Shown here in pieces: positions 50,605 to 58,837 of a stretch of DNA of 64,000 bases. The DNA is from Myxococcus stipitatus (GTDB lineage Bacteria; Myxococcota; Myxococcia; Myxococcales; Myxococcaceae). The position numbers and the translations under genes are program-made. Below the pieces are notes generated by a model. It worked only from the letters and a program-made list of their open reading frames with translations. It had not been told where the DNA came from and made no database searches. Each line of letters begins with the position of its first letter. The stretch's first letter is position 1. The stretch covers positions 6,076,001 to 6,140,000 of the forward strand of contig NZ_CP102770.1 in NCBI RefSeq assembly GCF_038561935.1, written 5' to 3'.

Positions 50605-52256
50605 GTGTCACCTCCCTGGTGGGCGCGTGCACCCACGGCGTGTCTCGCGGCAATGAAGCCAAACGTCATCGCGGCCCCGAGGGTGCTGCCCGCCCCCGGG
50701 TAGCCCGCCCCCATCACCGAGGCCATCACGTTGCCCGCGGCATAGAGCCCGTCGATGGGTGAACCGTCGACCCGGAGCACGCGCGCATGTGCATCCACTC
50801 GCACGCCCCCTTTCGTCCCGAGCGCGCCAGCGAAGACCTGCAACGCGTAGAACGGAGGCCGCTCGACGGGGCCGAGGTTGGGGCTGGGCTGGTGGGCGCG
50901 GTCCCCGTGGAAGCGCTCGTAGGCGGTGCCACCACGGTGGAACAGGGGGTCTTCGCCCTCGCGCGCGGGCGGGTTGAACCGATTCACCGTGTCGACGAGT
51001 CCCTCGGGAGAAACCTGGATGCGCCGTGCGAGCTCCTCCAATGAGTCGGCCTTCGTGAGCCACGGCGGAGTCGCGCTGCCCGGAAGGAGGCTGCCGAGGA
51101 CGTACCTGTCGCGGAAGGACTGGTCGACGATGAGCCAGGCCGGCAGGTTGGGCCGCTCGTAGCGCACGGGGTCGAAGGTGAAGAAGGTCTTCACCAGGTC
51201 GTTGTAGTTCTGCGCTTCGTTCGCGAAGCGGCGGCCTGCCCTGTTCACCAGCAGGGAGTGAGGGAGACAGCGGGCGGAGAAGTCCGCGCGGCTCAGCGGC
51301 TGGCCCTCGTAGGACTCGCCGGGGATGGCGAGCGCGGGGCACCACCAGGCCTCGCTCATGTTCCCCAGGTCCGCGCCCAGGGCCATGGCCATCGTGAGGC
51401 CATCGCCTTCATTCGCGGGGGGGCTGAGCGGATGGGTGAGCGGGCCCGCCAGGAAACGCGAGGCCATGGACTTGTTCCACTCGAAGCCGCCGCTGGCCAG
51501 GATGACGCCGCGCCGAGCCCTGAACAGCAGCGACTGCCCTGCCCTCTCCGCGCGCAGCCCCACCACGCGCCGCGCATCGACCACGAGCTCGCGTCCCGCG
51601 ACACCCGGCCGAAGCTCGACGCCGCGTTCGAGGAGCGCTTCGAGCAATCCTCCCACGAGCGCCGCGCCGTAGCCCACGAGCCCCTGCCGTGCACGCTCTG
51701 TCAGGACGTCGATGGGCAGCTCGCGAGGCCGGGTGAAGACGCCCCACTCGGCCGCCTCCGCCACGGTCAGCGCGGCGGTTCCAGGGAGCGGACCACGTCG
51801 CAGCGAGTCCTTCCACTCCTTCAATCGATGGGCGTCGAAGAGGCCCGGGTCGAGCGAGCGCCCTCCCGTCCTCCCTCCCGCGAATTCGGAGTGATAGTCC
51901 GGGTAGACCCCGAGGGGCTGGAGGCGCACCGGCGTGCGAGCTTCCAGGAAGCGGAACATCGCTGGCGCGGTGTCGATGAACGCGCCGAGCGGTCCATCCT
52001 CACTCCTCCCATCGGCGAGCTTCCGCACATACCCGAGCGCCGCCTCCCGCGAATCGGAGATGCCCAGGCGAGCCATGCGGTGGTTGTTCGGAATCCACAC
52101 GACGCCACCGGAGATGGCCGCCGTGCCTCCGAGCTTGTCCGTCTTCTCCACCACGACGACCCGGGCGCCCGCGTCGCTGGCGGTGAGCGCGGCCATGAGG
52201 CCCGCGGCCCCAGCACCCACCACCACCACGTCCGCCTCCACCTCCTCCAAGGACAC
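50601..52256 (-). CDS. kstD: 3-ketosteroid delta1-dehydrogenase
   Basis: The 551-residue flavoprotein has VVVVGAGAAGLMAALTASDAG at the N terminus, the family signature SGGVVWIPNN and the C-terminal GYPGAGSTLGAAMTFGF. It introduces a 1,2 double bond in ring A of a 3-ketosteroid. GTG 52256 has GAGG six bases upstream. It is coupled to the KshA-like gene and follows the SDR gene by 15 bases, a combination strongly suggesting steroid ring degradation. It is a paralogue of 13133-14845. Confidence 0.86.
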   Translation of the reverse strand: MSLEEVEADVVVVGAGAAGLMAALTASDAGARVVVVEKTDKLGGTAAISGGVVWIPNNHRMARLGISDSREAALGYVRKLADGRSEDGPLGAFIDTAPAMFRFLEARTPVRLQPLGVYPDYHSEFAGGRTGGRSLDPGLFDAHRLKEWKDSLRRGPLPGTAALTVAEAAEWGVFTRPRELPIDVLTERARQGLVGYGAALVGGLLEALLERGVELRPGVAGRELVVDARRVVGLRAERAGQSLLFRARRGVILASGGFEWNKSMASRFLAGPLTHPLSPPANEGDGLTMAMALGADLGNMSEAWWCPALAIPGESYEGQPLSRADFSARCLPHSLLVNRAGRRFANEAQNYNDLVKTFFTFDPVRYERPNLPAWLIVDQSFRDRYVLGSLLPGSATPPWLTKADSLEELARRIQVSPEGLVDTVNRFNPPAREGEDPLFHRGGTAYERFHGDRAHQPSPNLGPVERPPFYALQVFAGALGTKGGVRVDAHARVLRVDGSPIDGLYAAGNVMASVMGAGYPGAGSTLGAAMTFGFIAARHAVGARAHQGGDT

Positions 52257-52271
52257 GTTGCACCTCGTGGG

Positions 52272-53021
52272 CTACGCGCTCATGCCGCCGTCAACCGCCA
52301 CCGTCGCCCCGTTGATGTACGAGGCGTCATCCGACGCCAGGAAAGCCAGCGTGCCCGCGACCTCCTCGGGCTGCCCGTAGCGCTCCAGCGGAGCGATGCG
52401 CGCGAAGGCCGCGGGATGGACTCCCTCCGGGGGTTGGAAGCTCGCCAGGAGCGGCGTCTCGACGCCCCCCGGACACAGACAGTTGATGCGCACGCCCTTG
52501 CGCGCGTACTCCACCGCGAGGGCCTTGGTGAGCATCACCACCCCACCCTTCGAGGCGCAGTAGGCCGCGCAGTAGGGATGGGACTTGAGCCCCGCCACCG
52601 AGGCCGTGTTGATGATGACTCCGCGCGTCTCCAACAAGGCGGGGAGCGCCCGCTGACACATGAGGAAGGTGCCGGTGAGGTTGACGGCGAGGACGCGGCT
52701 CCACTCCTCCAGCGTCACCTCCGACGTGCGTCGGAACCCTCCGATTCCGGCCACGTTGGCCAGCACGTGCAACGCGCCGCAGCGGCGCAGGGTTCCCTCC
52801 ACGGCCCGGTTCACGGCGTCGGGGTCCGAGACATCACACCAGCTGGCGACGGCATCGCCGCCCTGGTCGCGAATCGCGGAGGCCGTCTCGGCGGCTCCCC
52901 CTTCATTCACGTCGACACAACAGACCCGTCCGCCCTCGGAGGCCAGGCGCATCGCCGCCGCGCGCCCGAGCCCCGAACCGGCTCCCGTTATCAGAATGGA
53001 CCGCCCCTCGAATCGCCTCAT
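52272..53021 (-). CDS. Short-chain dehydrogenase/reductase
   Basis: The 249-residue SDR has TGAGSGLGRAAA for NAD(P) binding, NVAG, and the catalytic YCASK with Ser upstream (NTASVAG). It ends in NGATVAVDGG. In the island it may oxidise a steroid hydroxyl or a hydroxyacyl-CoA. It follows the hydratase gene after two bases (TAG CC ATG). Confidence 0.86.
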   Translation of the reverse strand: MRRFEGRSILITGAGSGLGRAAAMRLASEGGRVCCVDVNEGGAAETASAIRDQGGDAVASWCDVSDPDAVNRAVEGTLRRCGALHVLANVAGIGGFRRTSEVTLEEWSRVLAVNLTGTFLMCQRALPALLETRGVIINTASVAGLKSHPYCAAYCASKGGVVMLTKALAVEYARKGVRINCLCPGGVETPLLASFQPPEGVHPAAFARIAPLERYGQPEEVAGTLAFLASDDASYINGATVAVDGGMSA

Positions 53022-53023
53022 GG

Positions 53024-53821
53024 CTAGCGTCCCTTGAAGGAGGGTTTGCGCTTCTCCACGAACGCGCGAGGGCCTTCCTTCGCGTCCTCGGTGGAGAGGA
53101 TGGGCCAACCAATCTCCAGCTCCTTGCGCAGAGCCTCCTCCTCGGGGAGCCCCTCCGTCTCCTGCACGGAGCGCTTGATGGCCTGCACCGCGAGGGGCCC
53201 GTTCTCCGCGATGCGCTCCGCCACGCGCCGAGCCTCCAGCAGCGCCTGCCCCTCCGGGACGACGCGGCCGATGAGGCCCATCCGAAGCGCCTCGCGCGCG
53301 GGGAGCGTGGCCCCCGTCAGGAGCAGCTCCATCGCCTGCGTATAGGGAATCTGCCGGCGCAGCCGCACCGTGGACCCGCCCAGAGGGAAGAGCCCCCAGC
53401 GCGCCTCGGTGAGCCCCAGCTTCGCGGACTCGCCGGCGATGCGGATGTCCGTCCCCTGGAGGAGCTCCGTTCCTCCCGCCACCGCCACACCCTCCACCGC
53501 GGCGATGAGCGGCTTCACCACTCGGAATCCCCGGAGGAGCGCCTTCCAGTGCAGGTCCTTCTCCGCGTGGATCCGCTTCGTCCATTCATCATCGCCATAG
53601 CCACCCGCCATGGCCTTGAGGTCCGAGCCGGAGCAGAAGTTCCCACCCGCGCCCGTGAGGATGGCCACGCGGATCTCCGGGTCCTCGTTGATGAGTGTCC
53701 ATGCATCCGCCAGGCGCACCAACATCTGCGCCCCCAATGCGTTGCAGACCTCCGGCCGGTTCAAGATGAGGGTGACGACATGTCCTTCGCGCTGCACCAC
53801 GAGGTGCGGGCTATCTGACAT
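53024..53821 (-). CDS. Enoyl-CoA hydratase/isomerase (EchA19-like)
   Basis: The 265-residue crotonase has NRPEVCNALGAQM, the oxyanion-loop GNFCSGSDLKAMAGG and GVAVAGGTELLQGTDI, with ALRKELEIGWPILSTEDAKEG cut to its family-like C terminus. It should hydrate an unsaturated steroid acyl-CoA; EchA19 is the mycobacterial counterpart located near FadD19. It is the first gene of the leftward run and diverges from the P450 at 53918. Confidence 0.85.
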   Translation of the reverse strand: MSDSPHLVVQREGHVVTLILNRPEVCNALGAQMLVRLADAWTLINEDPEIRVAILTGAGGNFCSGSDLKAMAGGYGDDEWTKRIHAEKDLHWKALLRGFRVVKPLIAAVEGVAVAGGTELLQGTDIRIAGESAKLGLTEARWGLFPLGGSTVRLRRQIPYTQAMELLLTGATLPAREALRMGLIGRVVPEGQALLEARRVAERIAENGPLAVQAIKRSVQETEGLPEEEALRKELEIGWPILSTEDAKEGPRAFVEKRKPSFKGR

Positions 53822-53903
53822 CTTCGAGCGCCTCCTCTGCCGAAAGCACAACAGGTCTTCACATAACACTCACAGGTCGCCTTGCGACTGCCAACAGGGC
53901 CAT

Positions 53904-53933
53904 GCTCTGTTCAATACATGCACAAAACAGAGC
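53904..53933. promoter_or_regulatory. Inverted repeat spanning the P450 start codon
   Basis: GCTCTGTT (53904-53911) and AACAGAGC (53926-53933) are perfect 8-base arms around a 14-base spacer containing the P450 ATG at 53918. It may be an operator for the divergent hydratase and P450 genes, or an RNA hairpin masking the start. Confidence 0.5.
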
Positions 53934-55183
53934 TCGCCGACCTCGCAAGCCCAATCACGTACGGCAGGGCTATTCCTCACGAGACTTTTGAACACTTGCG
54001 CCGGGAGGCCCCCGTCTACTTCCACCAGGAGCCCGACGGCGGCACCGGGTTCTGGGCCATCACGCGCCACGAAGACATCATCACCATCTCGAGAGACCCG
54101 GCGACCTACTCCTCGTACCGAGGGGGCACGTCCATCGAGGACTACTCGCAGGAGGACCTCTCCCTCATCCGGTTCATGATGCTGAACATGGACCCGCCCC
54201 AGCACGTGAAGTACCGCCGGCTGGTCAGCTCGGGCTTCACACCCGTGGCCATCACCTACCTGGAACCCCGTATCCGGGCGGTCACGAAAGAGATTCTCGA
54301 CAAGGTGGTCCACGTGCGGGAGTTCGACTTCGTGACCTCCATCGCCGCGGAGCTGCCGCTCCAGGTGATTGCCGAGCTCGTGGGAATCCCTCACGAGGAG
54401 CGACACCAGCTCTTCGCCTGGTCCAATCGCCTCATCGACTATGACGACTCGGGGCGGGCCCGCTCGTTCGACGACGCCAAGATGGCCGCCATGGAGATGT
54501 GGCAGTACGCCAATCAGCTGGCGGCGCGGAACCAGGGACGCGAGGGGAAGGACCTGGTCTCGGTCCTGATGAACGCGGAGGTGGACGGAGAGAAGCTCAA
54601 CGAGGCCGAGTTCGACGCCTTCTTCCTCCTGCTCATCGTCGCGGGGAACGAGACGACGCGGAACCTCATCTCCGGGGGCATGCTGGCGCTGATGGAGCAC
54701 CCGGAGGAGCTCGCGAAGCTGCGCGCGAATCCGGCGCTGCTGCCCACCGCCGTGGAGGAGATGCTCCGATGGGTGTCCCCGGTGGTGTGCTTCCGGCGCA
54801 CCGTGACTCGCGACACCGTGCTGCGCGGGCAGCAGCTGCGCGAGGGCGACAAGGTGGTGCTGTTCTACCCTTCGGCCAATCGGGATGAGAGCGTCTTCGA
54901 GAACCCCGGTCGCTTCGACATCTCCCGCTTCCCGAACGAGCACATCGCCTTCGGCATCGGCCAGCACTACTGCCTGGGCACGAGCCTGGCGCGGCTGGAG
55001 ATTCGCGTGATGTTCGAGGAGCTGATGAAGCGCCTCGACGGGCTGGAGCTCGCGGGCCCCGTGGAGCGCCGACGCTCCAAGCTGGTCAATGCCATCCGAG
55101 CCATGCCGGTGCGCCGGCCTCCCAGCAGTCGGCCGAGGGAGAACCAGGGAGGCACCGCGTGCGAGCCATCGATGCGTGGGTGA
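53918..55183 (+). CDS. Cytochrome P450 of the CYP125/CYP142-like type
   Basis: The 421-residue protein has NMDPPQHVKYRRLVSSGFTP, a C-helix pattern shared with steroid C27-hydroxylases, the I-helix AGNETTRNL, EEMLR and the heme loop FGIGQHYCLG. It probably starts side-chain oxidation of a sterol or steroid. ATG 53918 lies within an inverted repeat; no good ribosome-binding site precedes it. The end overlaps the amidohydrolase gene by 25 bases. Confidence 0.84.
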   Translation: MHKTELADLASPITYGRAIPHETFEHLRREAPVYFHQEPDGGTGFWAITRHEDIITISRDPATYSSYRGGTSIEDYSQEDLSLIRFMMLNMDPPQHVKYRRLVSSGFTPVAITYLEPRIRAVTKEILDKVVHVREFDFVTSIAAELPLQVIAELVGIPHEERHQLFAWSNRLIDYDDSGRARSFDDAKMAAMEMWQYANQLAARNQGREGKDLVSVLMNAEVDGEKLNEAEFDAFFLLLIVAGNETTRNLISGGMLALMEHPEELAKLRANPALLPTAVEEMLRWVSPVVCFRRTVTRDTVLRGQQLREGDKVVLFYPSANRDESVFENPGRFDISRFPNEHIAFGIGQHYCLGTSLARLEIRVMFEELMKRLDGLELAGPVERRRSKLVNAIRAMPVRRPPSSRPRENQGGTACEPSMRG

Positions 55184-55968
55184 GCGTGAACATGGGCTCG
55201 GGGCAGCGCCCCGAATTCCTCGTCCGCGTCGCCGAGGACTACTTCAAGCGCGCCGAGCACATCTTCCGCGACATCTCCCAGGCGGAGCTGCTCGAGCTGA
55301 TGGAGCGCACGGGCGTCCAGAAGGCCATCCTGACGGTCGACGCGGAGGCGCCGCGGAAGGAGGTGCTCGCGTTCGCGGAGGCGCGCCCGGACCGCTTTGC
55401 CCTCTCCGCCTATGTCGATCCGCGGCGGGGGATGAAGGCGTTGAGGGAGCTGGAGCAGCTGGCTCGGAACAGCCCGCTCGTCCTGGCGCGCGCCGTTCCG
55501 TTCATGATTGGCCTGCCAGCCGACGACCGTGCCTACTACCCGCTCTACACGCGCTGCATCGACCTGGGGCTGCCCATCTCCGTCAACACGGGCATCCCGG
55601 GACCACCGATGCCGGGCCGATGCCAGGACCCCATGAACCTGGACGAGGTCTGCTACTTCTTCCCCGAGCTCAAGCTCATCATGGCGCACGGGGCGGACCC
55701 GTGGTGGGCGGTCGCCATCCGACTGATGATCAAGTACCCGAACCTGTACTTGATGACCTCCGCGTTCGCGCCCGCGTACCTGCCCGCGGAGCTCATCCAC
55801 TTCATGAACACGAGGGGGCGGGACAAGGTCCTCTACGCGAGCAACCACCCGGTGCTCCCGTTGGAGCGGTGTCTGCGCGAGGCGCAGGAGTTGGACCTGC
55901 GTGAGGGCGTGCTCGACCGATACTTGTATGGGAACGCGCACCACCTCTTCTTCGAGGGACGGTCATGA
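55159..55968 (+). CDS. Amidohydrolase-2-like protein with missing metal ligands
   Basis: The 269-residue TIM-barrel protein resembles ACMSD-type amidohydrolases, but the N-terminal metal motif is IDAWVSVNMG instead of DxHxH and the usual terminal Asp reads YASNHPV. Only LIMAHGADPWW keeps a family His. It may act without metal or be a non-catalytic partner. GTG 55159 lies inside the P450 end, and its stop overlaps the dehydrogenase start (ATGA), so it is fixed in the operon. Confidence 0.75.
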   Translation: MRAIDAWVSVNMGSGQRPEFLVRVAEDYFKRAEHIFRDISQAELLELMERTGVQKAILTVDAEAPRKEVLAFAEARPDRFALSAYVDPRRGMKALRELEQLARNSPLVLARAVPFMIGLPADDRAYYPLYTRCIDLGLPISVNTGIPGPPMPGRCQDPMNLDEVCYFFPELKLIMAHGADPWWAVAIRLMIKYPNLYLMTSAFAPAYLPAELIHFMNTRGRDKVLYASNHPVLPLERCLREAQELDLREGVLDRYLYGNAHHLFFEGRS

Positions 55969-57164
55969 GCAGCTCGGACCCGGACGAGCGCTTCCGCGAG
56001 TCCTTGCGATGCTGGCTGGAGGAGAACTGCCCGCCCTCGATGCGGACTCCGATGGGGGGCGAGGAGGATGAGGTCTGGGGTGGCTCGCGGGGTGTCTTCG
56101 CGAGTCCGGACCAGCGGCTGTGGTTGGAGCGGATGGCCGCGCGGGGCTTCACCGCGCCCACGTGGCCCGTGGAATATGGCGGCGCGGGACTGACCCCGGC
56201 CCAGGCGGGGCTTCTGGAGGAAGAGCTGCGGCGCTTGGGCTGCCGGCCTCCCCTGCACAGCCTGGGACTGTGGATGCTGGGCCCCGTGCTGCTGCGGTTC
56301 GGCGGTGAGGCGCAGAAGCGGAGACATCTGCCACTGATTGCGCGGGGAGCGGTGCGCTGGTGCCAGGGGTACAGCGAACCCGAGGCGGGCTCTGACCTGG
56401 CGGGTGTGAGGACTCGGGCTGTTCTCGAGGGAGACCACTATGTGGTCTCGGGGCAGAAGACCTGGACGTCGCATGCGGCGGTGTCCGATTGGATGTTCTG
56501 TCTGGTGCGCACGGGCGCGGACTCGGCGCGACATGAAGGGCTTGGGTTCCTGCTGGTGGACCTGTCCAGCCCTGGAGTGGATGTGCGTCCCATCCGGCTC
56601 ATCAGCGGTGAGTCACCGTTCTGCGAGACCTTCTTCGACGACGTGCGAGTCCCCGTGGAGAACCTGGTGGGCCAGCCGGGTCAGGGCTGGAAGATCGCCA
56701 TGAGCCTGCTCGAGTACGAGCGTGCGTGGATATCGCGGCTCGGTGACTCGGACTTCGTGCGGGAGGAGCCGCTGGAGGTGCTCGCTCGGAGGTATCTCGG
56801 CGAGGAGCGTGGGCAGCTCCGTGACGCCGTCCTGAGGGACCGGATTGCGCAGGTCGACATGGACCGACTCTGCAACGCGAGTGCGGTACGCCACGCGGTG
56901 GAGGCCATGGAGGCGGGCCGAGGACTGGGGCCCGAGAGCTCCGCGCTCAAGCTCCAGGCGATGGAGCTCCGGCAACGATGGCGGGAGCTGAAGGTCGAGC
57001 TCGCGGGCTTCCAGGGCTTGGGCTGGGAGGGGCCGGGGTTCTCTCTGGAGGAGCTGCGTCTCACTCGCGATTGGCTTCGCTCACGCGCGAATTCCATTGA
57101 GGGCGGCACGAGCGAAATCCATCTCAACATCATCGCCAGGCGAGTGCTTGGCCTGCCGGACTGA
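55965..57164 (+). CDS. Acyl-CoA dehydrogenase, second pair subunit 1
   Basis: The 399-residue protein has WCQGYSEPEAGSDLAGV, VSGQKTWTS, and IEGGTSEIHLNIIARRVLG at the C terminus, so flavin and family motifs are intact. It is paired with the next gene (13 bases apart), like FadE28/FadE29 or FadE26/FadE27 pairs that oxidise steroid side-chain acyl-CoA. A second pair lies at 46157-48468, suggesting one pair per side-chain round. Confidence 0.86.
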   Translation: MSSSDPDERFRESLRCWLEENCPPSMRTPMGGEEDEVWGGSRGVFASPDQRLWLERMAARGFTAPTWPVEYGGAGLTPAQAGLLEEELRRLGCRPPLHSLGLWMLGPVLLRFGGEAQKRRHLPLIARGAVRWCQGYSEPEAGSDLAGVRTRAVLEGDHYVVSGQKTWTSHAAVSDWMFCLVRTGADSARHEGLGFLLVDLSSPGVDVRPIRLISGESPFCETFFDDVRVPVENLVGQPGQGWKIAMSLLEYERAWISRLGDSDFVREEPLEVLARRYLGEERGQLRDAVLRDRIAQVDMDRLCNASAVRHAVEAMEAGRGLGPESSALKLQAMELRQRWRELKVELAGFQGLGWEGPGFSLEELRLTRDWLRSRANSIEGGTSEIHLNIIARRVLGLPD

Positions 57165-57176
57165 CTTGGACCATTC

Positions 57177-58316
57177 ATGGGTCTCCTCGAGACGACAGAG
57201 CAGGAGTCCCTCCGAGAGACAGCGAGGCGATTCGTGCGCGAGCGGATGCCGCTGTCCCACTTGCGGCAGCTCCGTGACAGCGGGTCTCCAGATGGGATGT
57301 CGCGTGACACCTGGAGGGAGCTGGCTGCCCTGGGACTGGCGGGCATCACGATTCCAGTGAGCCACGGGGGTATGGGGCTTGGATGGACGGAGCTGGGAAT
57401 CGTCCTGGAGGAATGTGGGCGCACCCTTGCGCCAACCCCGATGATGTCCACGGGGGTCCTCGGAACCTCGGCCCTCATGCTGGGCGGCACATCGTCGCAG
57501 TTGCGAAGTTGGCTGCGCCCCATCGCCTCGGGCGAGAAGCTCCTGGCGGTGGCACACGATGAAGGTTCCCGGCATGCCCCCTACAACGTCGAGACTCGCG
57601 CGAACCTGGGGCCGGACGGCTATCGGCTCCAGGGAGAGAAGGTCCTGGTGCTGGACGGGCATGTCGCAGATGCCCTCGTCGTGGTGGCGCGAACCTCGGG
57701 CTCCCCTGGGGAGCGAGAGGGATTGACGCTCTTCCTCGTCCCTGCACAAGCCCCCGGCCTTCAAGTGACACGCACCCTGCTCGTGGACAGCCGGAATGCC
57801 GCACGAGTCCGCCTCGACGAAGTGCTCGCGACACCCGAAGACATCCTTGGCACGCTGGACCGAGGCGCGGAGGTGTTGGACCCGCTGCTCGACCGTGCGC
57901 GAGTGGCGTTGAGCGCTGAGATGCTGGGAGGACTCTCGGAGGCTTTCGAGCGAACCCTCACCCAACTCAAGACACGCAGACAGTTCGGTGTACCCATCGG
58001 CTCGTTTCAAGCACTGAAGCACCGGGCCGCGCGGATGCACTGCGAAGTATCGCTCTCGCGAGCCATCGTGACGGAGGCGCTGCACGCCATCGACGAAGAC
58101 AGGTCGAACGTGCCGCTGCTGGCGAGTGCCGCCAAGGCCAGGGCCTCGGATACGTTCCTCCACGTGGCCAACGAGGCCATCCAGCTGCATGGCGGAATGG
58201 GTGTCACCGATGCCTGCGACATCGGCCTCTTCCTGAAGCGAGCACGCGTCGCGGCGATGACCTTCGGCGACGGAGCCTTCCACCGCGACCACTTCGCCCG
58301 GCTTCGAGGCTACTGA
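57177..58316 (+). CDS. Acyl-CoA dehydrogenase, second pair subunit 2
   Basis: The 379-residue protein is a divergent acyl-CoA dehydrogenase (RRQFGVPIGSFQALKHR, IQLHGGMGVTDACDIG) without the EPEAGSDL loop. It presumably forms a mixed complex with the preceding product. It is the last gene of the steroid island; the next gene converges on it 11 bases away. Confidence 0.85.
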   Translation: MGLLETTEQESLRETARRFVRERMPLSHLRQLRDSGSPDGMSRDTWRELAALGLAGITIPVSHGGMGLGWTELGIVLEECGRTLAPTPMMSTGVLGTSALMLGGTSSQLRSWLRPIASGEKLLAVAHDEGSRHAPYNVETRANLGPDGYRLQGEKVLVLDGHVADALVVVARTSGSPGEREGLTLFLVPAQAPGLQVTRTLLVDSRNAARVRLDEVLATPEDILGTLDRGAEVLDPLLDRARVALSAEMLGGLSEAFERTLTQLKTRRQFGVPIGSFQALKHRAARMHCEVSLSRAIVTEALHAIDEDRSNVPLLASAAKARASDTFLHVANEAIQLHGGMGVTDACDIGLFLKRARVAAMTFGDGAFHRDHFARLRGY

Positions 58317-58327
58317 GAGCGAAGCGC

Positions 58328-58684
58328 TCAGGAAATCGGTTGGTCGAGGACAGCCTGGTCAAACCACACGTCGTCCACATCGCCATCGGTCAGGAAGCGC
58401 CACCCAGGTGGAAGGGCAAGGTAGGGCAACACGAGGGGGCACCACTCCTCCAGGTGCTCGACGTGCAGCGCATCGAAGTAGTCCTCGTCGGTGCTGAGGT
58501 CGTCCTCGCCAGCCCAGAAGAACCAACCGACACCTCCCGGTTGGGTGCTGTACCGCACGCCGTAGATCGGCATGTCCCCGGACCTGAGGTTTCGCGCGAC
58601 GGCCACTCGAGTACCGGCTGGAATGGGTGAGAACTCCGCGCCTGCTCGTTGACAGATTCTCTGCTGGGCTTCGATCAGTGTCAT
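58328..58684 (-). CDS. Imm33/DUF2185-like immunity-type protein
   Basis: The 118-residue acidic protein has a GGVGWFFWAGEDDLSTDED segment and ends with PPGWRFLTDGDVDDVWFD, resembling the Imm33 (DUF2185) family often linked to polymorphic-toxin immunity. No toxin gene is adjacent. ATG 58684 is preferred, though the frame opens to 58831. Confidence 0.65.
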   Translation of the reverse strand: MTLIEAQQRICQRAGAEFSPIPAGTRVAVARNLRSGDMPIYGVRYSTQPGGVGWFFWAGEDDLSTDEDYFDALHVEHLEEWCPLVLPYLALPPGWRFLTDGDVDDVWFDQAVLDQPIS

Positions 58685-58837
58685 GGGGGACGGCGTTGCA
58701 AACCTGTGTGATGCCACACTCATAGGTTCCGACGCTCCGTCACGCAAGCAAGGGAGCAGCGGACGAACGATGCCCAGAACGCCCGCCTGCACGCAGGGCC
58801 CCGCGCGAGTTCCACGGGGCCATGCGAGCACCTCAGG

